Assembly: GCA_964631265.1 (NCBI GenBank)
Contig: CAZVWW010000058.1
Coordinates: 1 to 13,949, forward strand
Source: CAZVWW01 sp964631265
Lineage (GTDB): Bacteria; Thermotogota; Thermotogae; MWEM01
Length of the DNA stretch: 13,949 nucleotides
Direction of reading: 5' to 3'
Below are positions 8,322 to 13,949 of the stretch, in pieces (position 1 is the stretch's first letter; every line of letters starts with the position of its first letter). The translations under genes were made by a program, and so were the position numbers. The notes under the pieces are model-generated. The model had not been told where the DNA came from. It made no database searches and was given only the letters and a program-made list of their open reading frames with translations.

Positions 8322-9517
8322 TAGCTTCCCTCCGCAACCGGTCTTTTCTCGTGGCTGAAGAAAAAGACCGTCATGGCACCACTCAACATGACCACCACCA
8401 TAAACACAAACATGTATCGAAAGGACTGATTGGCAATAAGACCGCTGACAACCGGTCCCAGCATCGCGCCGAAAGCCCGCATCGAGGTGAGAAGGCCCAT
8501 AAACTCCGCCCTTCTTTCTGATGGCCCGTTAATCGAGATAAAGGTCGACGCCCCGTTGATAAAGGCCCCGAATCCAAGCCCGAGAAAGAGATACCCCACG
8601 GCCATCATCATCCAGTTATCGGCAAAGAGAAAACTCAACGGCGCAAGACTTGATATCGAGATGCCGCTAATCGTCGAGATTTTCGATCCGACCCGTCCGA
8701 TGAATTTCCCGGACAGGATATGCGAAAACATCTGCATGAAGGGATTCAAAGAGGAGAGTAGAACCGCAAGAGAATAGGACAAAAGCAGATCATCCGTCAT
8801 GAAAACCAATATGGCTGCCATCGTCCCGTTGATCCCGAACTGTCTCAAAAAACTCCCCAGATAGATGGCCCACAGTCCATTCTTCTTAAGGGGTGAAAAA
8901 TCCGAGGCTATGGGGAAGATCCGTTTGATAAACGTTGTTTTCTTCTTCTTTTTATAAACCCGGTTGCCCTCTTTAATAAACAGACTGGTGATGACAGGCC
9001 CCCAGGCTATAATGGAGAAGAGAATGATCGCCGTCTTTGACGTGTTAAAAAGAAAGAAAATCGACAACGAGACCCTGCCAATCAGCATACCGATTGAATT
9101 GGCTGTGTTTAAAAAGGATAATTCACGGGAAGTGGACTTGATCTCGCCCTCGGAATACTCCGAGCTCAACGCCATGGAAATTGGCGGATATCCCATTTTG
9201 AAGAAGGCCAGAAGCGCCACGAACATCAAGAGGATCACTTGATTGTCCGTCACGGCAAAGAGGGGATAAACGCAGGCGGCAAGGGCGACAACAAGTGTCA
9301 GCATCCCTCTCCGCTTTTCTTTCTCATCGGAGATGGCCCCCCAGACGGCGCTGGCCACTGACGAAACGCCTCCGTTAATTGTGGAGATAAGACTGATGAC
9401 AAGCACGCTGGCCCCAACGTCGTTAAACCTCGACTGTAACAGCATGCCGAAGGTAAATGCCACCATTATTCTCAAGCTCGACGTGATTAGAAGCGGAAAC
9501 CGTTTTCTTCTCATCAT
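8321..9517 (-). CDS. Major facilitator superfamily transporter
   Basis: This roughly 398-residue protein has about twelve hydrophobic segments in two halves. They are joined by a basic loop near residues 190-205 that contains a run of five lysines. The loop between segments 2 and 3 (WGAISDEKEKRRG, 59-71) is a degenerate MFS motif A. The second half carries GPSERRAEFMGLLTSMRAFG, which is common in multidrug- or sugar-efflux-like MFS proteins. The substrate is unknown. Two consecutive ATGs (9517 and 9514) are possible starts. AGAGG lies 3 nt before the first and 6 nt before the second, so the second may be the one used. It heads the minus-strand block, divergent from the aromatic operon, with its own candidate promoter at 9556-9584. 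Confidence 0.92.
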   Translation of the reverse strand: MMRRKRFPLLITSSLRIMVAFTFGMLLQSRFNDVGASVLVISLISTINGGVSSVASAVWGAISDEKEKRRGMLTLVVALAACVYPLFAVTDNQVILLMFVALLAFFKMGYPPISMALSSEYSEGEIKSTSRELSFLNTANSIGMLIGRVSLSIFFLFNTSKTAIILFSIIAWGPVITSLFIKEGNRVYKKKKKTTFIKRIFPIASDFSPLKKNGLWAIYLGSFLRQFGINGTMAAILVFMTDDLLLSYSLAVLLSSLNPFMQMFSHILSGKFIGRVGSKISTISGISISSLAPLSFLFADNWMMMAVGYLFLGLGFGAFINGASTFISINGPSERRAEFMGLLTSMRAFGAMLGPVVSGLIANQSFRYMFVFMVVVMLSGAMTVFFFSHEKRPVAEGS

Positions 9518-9555
9518 ACCCCTCTTTGTTAGTCTTCCGAAGCTTTCTGGAAAGA

Positions 9556-9584
9556 AGTATACATCATTTCCACGATGAATTCAA
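9556..9584 (-). promoter_or_regulatory. Candidate promoter for the MFS-EamA transporter pair
   Basis: On the minus strand, TTGAAT (9584-9579) and TATACT (9561-9556) are separated by 17 nt, matching sigma-70 hexamers at 4/6 and 5/6. The predicted start near 9549 leaves a leader of about 30 nt before the gene. It lies about 50 bases from the -35 box of the divergent aromatic promoter. Confidence 0.55.
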
Positions 9585-9630
9585 ACGTTAACAAAATTCT
9601 TACTCAGGTTCTTCTTGTCCTTAAAGGAAA

Positions 9631-9659
9631 TAGACAGTTCCACCCAAATGTGGTATAAT
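9631..9659 (+). promoter_or_regulatory. Strong extended -10 promoter of the aromatic amino-acid operon
   Basis: A -35 box TAGACA (9631-9636, 5/6) and a perfect -10 TATAAT (9654-9659) are separated by exactly 17 nt. TGG precedes the -10, giving the extended form TGnTATAAT. Transcription should begin near 9666, about 23 nt before the leader peptide start and about 195 nt before the first structural gene. Confidence 0.85.
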
Positions 9660-9688
9660 CCCATTGAAAATTCAAAAGGAATGATTGG

Positions 9689-9754
9689 ATGCGTATGATT
9701 ATCGATGTAATTCACACAACAGGATACTATTATTTTATGAGCAACTGTCCGTAG
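9689..9754 (+). CDS. Attenuator leader peptide with Tyr-Tyr-Tyr-Phe codons
   Basis: A 21-codon ORF starts with ATG at 9689 and ends with TAG at 9752-9754. AAGGA (9676-9680) lies 8 nt before the start, a good ribosome binding site. Codons 13-16 (9725-9736) are TAC TAT TAT TTT, four aromatic codons in a row, read in the segment GYYYFMSNCP. It sits between a strong promoter and an intrinsic terminator ahead of the Phe/Tyr biosynthesis operon, so its role is almost certainly to make transcription depend on charged tRNA-Tyr and tRNA-Phe. The peptide itself probably has no function. A shorter ATG ORF at 9681 reads only five codons and has no room for a ribosome binding site. Confidence 0.88.
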   Translation: MRMIIDVIHTTGYYYFMSNCP

Positions 9755-9827
9755 GGATGTAATCCCTCCGGATGGTTGCTCTATTCACATCCGGAGGTTA
9801 TAAAACACCTTTAAGGACCTCCGGATG
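9739..9827 (+). promoter_or_regulatory. Five-segment attenuator: competing hairpins controlling the terminator
   Basis: Segment 1 (9739-9751, GAGCAACTGTCCG) pairs with segment 2 (9769-9781, CGGATGGTTGCTC) over 13 bp including two G-U pairs. That stem is capped by an inner GGGAT/ATCCC hairpin (9754-9758 with 9762-9766). Segment 2 overlaps CCTCCGGATG (9765-9774), which can instead pair perfectly with segment 3 (CATCCGGAGG, 9788-9797). Segment 3 can alternatively pair over 11 bp (9788-9798 with 9817-9827) with segment 4, a second copy of CCTCCGGATG that contains most of the terminator's left arm. Thus 1:2 permits 3:4 (antiterminator), whereas 2:3 frees segment 4 to form the terminator. These pairings were read by eye; no folding energies were computed. 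Confidence 0.82.
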
Positions 9828-9844
9828 GAGGTCCTTATTTTTTT
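9813..9844 (+). terminator. Intrinsic attenuation terminator
   Basis: A perfect 10-bp stem (AAGGACCTCC 9813-9822, GGAGGTCCTT 9827-9836) with loop GGAT is followed by A and seven Ts (9838-9844). It ends 3 nt before the Shine-Dalgarno of the first DAHP synthase, so it must be bypassed for operon expression. Its left arm is shared with the antiterminator pairing. Confidence 0.92.
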
Positions 9845-9860
9845 ATGGAGGTGTACAAGC

Positions 9861-10868
9861 GTGATCGTAATATTCAAGAACGACCCGACTGAGAAAAACC
9901 TGAACAAAGTGCTGGGAATAGCAGATGAGATGGGGTTTAAAACGCATATCTCACAAGGAACGGAAAAGACTATCGTGGGCATCATTGGTGATGACAGCTA
10001 TGTCTCCAAAGACCGGTTCGAGAACCTTGATTTTGTCGAAAAAGTCATTAAAGTGCTCAAGCCATACAAACTGGTAACCAAACAGTTTCATCCCGATCCA
10101 ACGGTGGTTGATCTGGGCGACGGGGTGATGGTGGGAAAGGGGTTCTCCATCATGGCGGGCCCCTGCGCCGTAGAATCCCCGGAGATAATGGACGAGATCG
10201 GGGCCTTTCTGGCCGAGAACAACGTTCAGATACTCCGTGGCGGGGCCTACAAGCCAAGGACATCACCGTATTCCTTTCAGGGAAAGGGGCTGGAAGGGTT
10301 GAAGATTCTGAGAAAGACAGCGGACAAATACGGATTGAAAGTCATCACGGAACTGATGTCCGAACAGGAGATGGAAGCCGTTGAGGAGTACTCGGACATT
10401 GTTCAGATCGGTTCGAGGAATGCTCAGAATTTCAGGCTGCTCCAGAGCCTCGGGGGCCTCAAGAAACCCATATTCCTCAAAAGAGGTTATATGAACCGAA
10501 TGGATGAATTTTTACAGTCAGCGGAGTACATCATGTCCAGCGGACAAAGAGAAGTGATCCTCTGCGAAAGGGGCATCCGGACATTTGAGACCGGAACGCG
10601 CAACACACTGGATATCTCCGCCGTCCCCGTCGTTAAGAACGAATCACATCTGCCGGTCATTGTGGACCCAAGTCATGCCACCGGAAAGAGGGAACTGGTT
10701 CCGGCCATGGCCTATGCCGCCTGGGCAGCCGGGGCAGACGGCATCATGGTTGAGATGCACCCCGATCCCGAGCGGGCCATATCCGACGGCAGACAGTCGC
10801 TGAGCTTTGAGCAGTTTTCCGCCATGAAAGAGAAACTCGATCTCTTTGAGAAACGACTGGCTGATTAG
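9861..10868 (+). CDS. aroF: DAHP synthase, Thermotoga type with N-terminal regulatory domain
   Basis: It condenses phosphoenolpyruvate and erythrose 4-phosphate to DAHP, the first step of the shikimate pathway. The GTG start has GGAGG (9847-9851) 9 nt upstream and gives 335 residues. The open frame extends back to an ATG at 9825, but that lies inside the terminator hairpin and is rejected. Residues 1 to about 75 match the ferredoxin-like (ACT-like) domain that makes the Thermotoga maritima enzyme sensitive to Tyr and Phe. The barrel has AGPCAVES (99-106), KPRTSPYSFQG (131-141), IGSRNAQNF, LCERGIRTFE and DPSHATGKR. Metal ligands Cys102, His272, Glu298 and Asp309 fall at the positions I recall for the T. 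maritima enzyme. It is the first gene of the attenuated operon, one nucleotide before its paralogue. Feedback inhibition is inferred from the domain. Confidence 0.97.
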   Translation: MIVIFKNDPTEKNLNKVLGIADEMGFKTHISQGTEKTIVGIIGDDSYVSKDRFENLDFVEKVIKVLKPYKLVTKQFHPDPTVVDLGDGVMVGKGFSIMAGPCAVESPEIMDEIGAFLAENNVQILRGGAYKPRTSPYSFQGKGLEGLKILRKTADKYGLKVITELMSEQEMEAVEEYSDIVQIGSRNAQNFRLLQSLGGLKKPIFLKRGYMNRMDEFLQSAEYIMSSGQREVILCERGIRTFETGTRNTLDISAVPVVKNESHLPVIVDPSHATGKRELVPAMAYAAWAAGADGIMVEMHPDPERAISDGRQSLSFEQFSAMKEKLDLFEKRLAD

Positions 10869-10869
10869 A

Positions 10870-11697
10870 ATGGACAATCTCAGGCTTGTCAAAAAGACGG
10901 ATCTACATCAGAAAACGACCATCAACATCAACGACCTCAGAATAGGAGAATCGCTCACTGTTATCGCCGGCCCCTGCTCTGTGGAAAGCGAAAGGCAGAC
11001 CATCGAGACCGCCATCAAGGTGAAAGAGGCCGGGGCGGATATGTTAAGAGGGGGCGCCTTTAAACCGAGAACATCCCCCTATGCCTTCCAGGGATTGGGA
11101 CTTGAAGGGTTGAAGATTTTGGAGAAGGCCAAACGGGAGACCGGTCTGCCGATCGTGACCGAAGCGGTCGATCCCCGTGATGTATCCTGGGTTTCTGAAT
11201 TTGCCGATGTCATACAGATCGGGGCGAGGAATATGCAGAACTTCTCCCTTTTGAAAGAGGTGGGCAGAATCGATAAACCCGTCCTTCTGAAACGGGGGAT
11301 GTATTCCACGCTCGCCGAGTGGTTGAACTGTGCTGAATACATCCTGGCCGAGGGTAACCCGAACGTCATGCTTTGTGAAAGAGGGATCCGGACGTTTGAA
11401 ACCTACACAAGAAACACCCTGGATTTAAGCATGGTGCCTGCTATAAAATCTGAGACCCATTTACCGGTCTTTGTGGACCCCTCTCACGGGACGGGGCGAA
11501 AGCATCTCATTGAATCCATGATTATGGCTGCCATCTCAGCGGGAACGGACGGCCTCATCGTTGAAGTTCACATCAACCCCGAACAGGCCATGAGTGATGC
11601 CCGGCAACAGTTCACCCCTGAGGAATTCTCAGCGATCATGGAAAAAGCCAGAGCACTTGAGGCCTTTTACAAAAACAATGAAAAAAGCGGGAAGTGA
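10870..11697 (+). CDS. aroF: Second DAHP synthase, lacking the regulatory domain
   Basis: This 275-residue paralogue of the preceding gene keeps the whole catalytic barrel: AGPCSVES (33-40), KPRTSPYAFQG (65-75), IGARNMQNF, LCERGIRTFE, DPSHGTGRK, and metal ligands Cys36, His206, Glu232 and Asp243 with the same spacing as its neighbour. It has only about 30 residues before the barrel, so the ACT-like regulatory domain is absent. It should therefore be insensitive to feedback through that domain, unless it assembles with the first enzyme. The ATG at 10870 follows the previous stop by one base and has no clear Shine-Dalgarno, which suggests coupled translation. The upstream in-frame TTG at 10846 overlaps the first gene and has no ribosome binding site. 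It most likely arose from an old duplication, since the two sequences differ throughout. Confidence 0.95.
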   Translation: MDNLRLVKKTDLHQKTTININDLRIGESLTVIAGPCSVESERQTIETAIKVKEAGADMLRGGAFKPRTSPYAFQGLGLEGLKILEKAKRETGLPIVTEAVDPRDVSWVSEFADVIQIGARNMQNFSLLKEVGRIDKPVLLKRGMYSTLAEWLNCAEYILAEGNPNVMLCERGIRTFETYTRNTLDLSMVPAIKSETHLPVFVDPSHGTGRKHLIESMIMAAISAGTDGLIVEVHINPEQAMSDARQQFTPEEFSAIMEKARALEAFYKNNEKSGK

Positions 11698-11702
11698 TTA
11701 AT

Positions 11703-12755
11703 ATGGATTTAGAAAACATCAGAAAACGGATCGATATACTGGATGGCAGGATCATCAAGCTCCTCAACGACCGGATGGAACAGGCTATCCTCTCAAAAAA
11801 ACTCAAGACCCGGGTCGAAGACAAGCAGAGAGAGGGGCAGATATACAACAAGATCAGGGGGCAGTCACAGAATCTACTGGACAGTGATTTTTTAGTCGAA
11901 CTCTATGAAAATATCATCGCCGAGAGCAAAAAACTCCAGTCCGAAGAAAAAGAGATTGTCGCCTTTCAAGGAGAACACGGAGCCTACAGCGAAGTAGCGG
12001 CCAAGCATTATAATCATCAATTCGTTCCGATCCCCTGTCGTGAATTCACGGACATCTTCAAGGGGGTTGAGAACGGCCTGTACAACTACGGCATTGTTCC
12101 GGTGGAAAACACCCTCGGCGGCATTGTGAGCCAGGTCAATGACCTGATGATCCACACCCCGCTCTATGTGACGGGCGCCATTGAGATCCCGGTCGAACAC
12201 TGCCTGGTGGCCTTCCGGGGAACGGACTACCGGGAAATACGCGACGTGTATTCTCATATGCAGGCTCTTGCTCAATGCCGGTCATTTCTCGAGAGAAATC
12301 ATCTCAATCCGGTCCAATACTACGATACTGCCGGAGCTGCCAAGATGCTCTCTGAAAAGGGGTTGAAAAACGCCGCAGCCATCTCCAGCAGACTGGCCGC
12401 AGATCTCTACAACCTCCAGGTCATTAAAGAATCGATCGAGGATTACGACATCAACAAGACCCGTTTCCTGATTCTCTCCAAAGAAGCCGAAGACAGCGAG
12501 GGAACCAAATGCTCCATTGTCTTTTCAACCGCACACAAATCGGGAACACTCTTCGGCGTACTCGAAGCATTTGCAAAGGCCGATCTCAACCTGACCCGGA
12601 TCGAGTCCATCCCCAACCGGAAAGGCACCTATGCCTTTTTCCTGGACTTCATGGGCTCAAAGAGTGACCCGGCAGTACAAAGGGTCCTCGAAACCGTCAA
12701 GGAAAAAACACTGAATTTCCGGTTGTTGGGGTGCTATGAGGAGACAACACTATGA
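11703..12755 (+). CDS. pheA: Chorismate mutase-prephenate dehydratase (P-protein)
   Basis: A bifunctional enzyme turning chorismate into prephenate and then phenylpyruvate, the committed Phe branch. The N-terminal AroQ-type chorismate mutase (about 1-80) has Arg7, Arg24, Asp40, Arg43, Glu44 and Gln79 where the E. coli active site needs such residues. The prephenate dehydratase domain (about 85-262) has AFQGEHGAYSE, PVENTLGG (133-140) and the NKTRF motif (Thr253). A C-terminal ACT domain (about 268-340) should bind Phe for feedback control. Its usual ESRP motif reads ESIP (301-304) here, so the arginine is replaced. ATG 11703 gives 350 residues. A GTG at 11694, overlapping the previous stop as GTGA, would add three residues. 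Neither has a strong ribosome binding site. Its stop overlaps the tyrA start by 4 nt. Confidence 0.96.
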   Translation: MDLENIRKRIDILDGRIIKLLNDRMEQAILSKKLKTRVEDKQREGQIYNKIRGQSQNLLDSDFLVELYENIIAESKKLQSEEKEIVAFQGEHGAYSEVAAKHYNHQFVPIPCREFTDIFKGVENGLYNYGIVPVENTLGGIVSQVNDLMIHTPLYVTGAIEIPVEHCLVAFRGTDYREIRDVYSHMQALAQCRSFLERNHLNPVQYYDTAGAAKMLSEKGLKNAAAISSRLAADLYNLQVIKESIEDYDINKTRFLILSKEAEDSEGTKCSIVFSTAHKSGTLFGVLEAFAKADLNLTRIESIPNRKGTYAFFLDFMGSKSDPAVQRVLETVKEKTLNFRLLGCYEETTL

Positions 12756-13525
12756 GAATCTTCATTCTCGGATCGGGCAAGATGGGCAGATGGCTCGCCG
12801 AGGAGTTGTGTCATGACCATGAGGTGGCCATCTACGACCGGGATATCAGGAAGCTGAAACACTTCTTCAACCTAACCCGTTTTTCAAAACTACCGGAACT
12901 CAAGGCCTTTGATCCCGAACTGGTGATCAACTGCGTCAGCTTAAACCACACGATCCAGGCCTTTGAGGAGATCCGTGACTTGATCTCCAAAGAGACCATC
13001 CTGTCGGATATCTCATCTGTTAAATACGGTATCGAGGACTATTATAAACGATCAGGCCATCGTTTTGTTTCCACGCATCCCATGTTCGGCCCCACATTTG
13101 CCAACATCAACGATCTCAGCTCCGAGAATGCCGTCATCATCTCGGAATCAGACCAGGAGGGTAAGCGATTTTTCAGGCAATTCTACGGCAATCTGAATCT
13201 GAACCTCTTCGAATACTCATTCGACGAACACGACCGGACAATGGCCTATTCCCTGGCAACCCCGTTCGTATCGACACTGGTCTTCGGCGGGTGTATGAAA
13301 AAAGAGGCCGTCCCCGGAACAACCTTTAAAAAACACATGAACATTGCCAAAAACCTCATGAACGAGGATGACTATCTGCTCTCCGAGATCCTCTTCAACC
13401 CCTATACCATCAAGCAGATAGAGAAGATCAACACACAACTGTCGGAATTAACCGGAATCATCAAAGAGCGCGACTTTTCAAAAATGAAGCATTATCTCGA
13501 CAAAGTCAGAAAGAATATTGAATAA
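12752..13525 (+). CDS. tyrA: Prephenate dehydrogenase
   Basis: It oxidatively decarboxylates prephenate to 4-hydroxyphenylpyruvate, the committed Tyr step. The N-terminal Rossmann fold has GSGKMG (7-12). Asp29 at the end of the second strand suggests NAD+ rather than NADP+. STHPMFGPT (107-115) holds His109, probably the catalytic histidine, and DEHDRTMAYSLATPF (158-172) is in the helical dimer domain. At 257 residues it is compact: no chorismate mutase fusion and no C-terminal ACT domain, so feedback by Tyr is not obvious from sequence. The start overlaps the pheA stop (ATGA), with GAGGAG 8 nt upstream. Confidence 0.94.
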   Translation: MRIFILGSGKMGRWLAEELCHDHEVAIYDRDIRKLKHFFNLTRFSKLPELKAFDPELVINCVSLNHTIQAFEEIRDLISKETILSDISSVKYGIEDYYKRSGHRFVSTHPMFGPTFANINDLSSENAVIISESDQEGKRFFRQFYGNLNLNLFEYSFDEHDRTMAYSLATPFVSTLVFGGCMKKEAVPGTTFKKHMNIAKNLMNEDDYLLSEILFNPYTIKQIEKINTQLSELTGIIKERDFSKMKHYLDKVRKNIE

Positions 13526-13538
13526 TGGAGGTGAAATT

Positions 13539-13949
13539 GTGAAAATATGGGTCATTAACGGACCGAATCTCAACCTTCTGGGAAGAAGGGATCCAAACCA
13601 TTATGGGAATATGTCTTATCCCGATCTGGTCAACCGGATCGAAAAACACTCGGAGGAGGCCGGTTTTGAGGTGCATTGCTTCCAGTCGAACCATGAAGGC
13701 GAGATCATAGACCAGATCCACGACAAAGCGGACATCATGGACGGACTGATCATCAACCCCGGCGCATTCACCCACTACAGTTATGCGCTCAGAGATGCCC
13801 TCGAGATCGTCGAGGTCCCCATCATCGAGGTCCATCTTTCAAACATCTATGCAAGAGAGGATTTCAGAAAAAAGAGTGTCATCTCCCCGCTCTGCCAGGG
13901 AATCATCAGTGGAATGGGCATCAAGGGGTATTTCATGGCACTCGACTAT
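13539..13949 (+). CDS. aroQ: 3-Dehydroquinate dehydratase, type II (3' end cut by window)
   Basis: It dehydrates 3-dehydroquinate to 3-dehydroshikimate, the third shikimate step. The 137 residues in the window are nearly the whole protein; type II enzymes are about 145-150 residues. It starts WVINGPNLNLLGRR, the family N-terminus, with Arg17 and Tyr22 in the flexible lid (GRRDPNHYG). Further signatures are NPGAFTHYSYALRDA (73-87, Asn73 and His79) and VHLSNIYAREDFRKKS (98-113, catalytic His99 and Arg110). The start is GTG at 13539, with GGAGG (13527-13531) 7 nt upstream. An overlapping TTG at 13537 runs straight into TGA. It lies 13 nt after the tyrA stop, in the same operon. No stop codon is reached before the right edge, so the operon may continue. 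Confidence 0.96.
   Translation, partial: MKIWVINGPNLNLLGRRDPNHYGNMSYPDLVNRIEKHSEEAGFEVHCFQSNHEGEIIDQIHDKADIMDGLIINPGAFTHYSYALRDALEIVEVPIIEVHLSNIYAREDFRKKSVISPLCQGIISGMGIKGYFMALDY

Noticed and set aside
9681..9698. Alternative leader ORF from ATG 9681
   Set aside because: It encodes only five codons and directly abuts the AAGGA, leaving no spacing for initiation.
9825..9860. Upstream ATG start for the first DAHP synthase
   Set aside because: The codons would run through the terminator hairpin and its T-run, while GTG at 9861 has a perfectly spaced GGAGG and begins at the domain boundary.
9660..9860. T-box or TRAP-type leader
   Set aside because: There is no T-box consensus (UGGNACC-like) and no spaced GAG/UAG repeat series; the Tyr/Phe-rich ORF explains the competing hairpins better.
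11892..12275. 127-codon minus-strand ORF inside pheA
   Set aside because: It is antisense to the chorismate mutase/prephenate dehydratase region, with no independent evidence of coding.
1..13949. Mobile elements, CRISPR arrays, tRNA or rRNA genes
   Set aside because: I saw no transposase, integrase, terminal repeats, regularly spaced repeats or tRNA-like folds; the region reads as ordinary chromosome.

Overview
The window carries two opposed blocks of ordinary bacterial chromosomal genes separated by a regulatory intergenic region at 9518-9860. Base composition is moderate and gene packing is dense. There are no rRNA or tRNA genes, insertion sequences, phage genes or CRISPR repeats that I can see. 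The gene set suggests a free-living, probably anaerobic bacterium: a Thermotoga-type DAHP synthase, a YhaM-type nuclease and a sodium-pump decarboxylase beta subunit. Alanine racemase implies peptidoglycan. I cannot assign a phylum from the sequence alone.

Minus-strand block (150-9517, read right to left): an MFS transporter and an EamA/DMT transporter overlap by one base. After a 119-nt gap with a possible promoter comes a tight run: decarboxylase beta subunit, alanine racemase (alr), YhaM-like OB-fold/HD nuclease, phosphohexomutase and topoisomerase I (topA). Gaps or overlaps inside the run are 3 nt, 28 nt, 1 nt and a 4-nt ATGA overlap, so it is probably one operon. topA ends in a short perfect hairpin that also terminates an unidentified gene entering from the left edge on the plus strand; both stop codons lie at the edges of the hairpin.

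Plus-strand block (9631 to the right edge): an aromatic amino-acid operon. It has two consecutive DAHP synthases (the first with, the second without the N-terminal regulatory domain), a chorismate mutase-prephenate dehydratase-ACT fusion (pheA), prephenate dehydrogenase (tyrA) and a type II 3-dehydroquinase (aroQ) cut by the window end. Together they cover entry into the shikimate pathway, one middle step, and both terminal branches to phenylalanine and tyrosine.

The most interesting element is the operon leader (about 9666-9860). A near-consensus extended -10 promoter is followed by a 21-codon leader peptide containing consecutive Tyr-Tyr-Tyr-Phe codons. Five RNA segments follow that can form mutually exclusive hairpins ending in a strong intrinsic terminator just before the first gene's ribosome binding site. 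This is the anatomy of ribosome-mediated attenuation sensing Tyr (and Phe). The segment positions relative to the stall codons and stop codon predict read-through when charged tRNA-Tyr is scarce. Divergent from it, the transporter pair has its own promoter.
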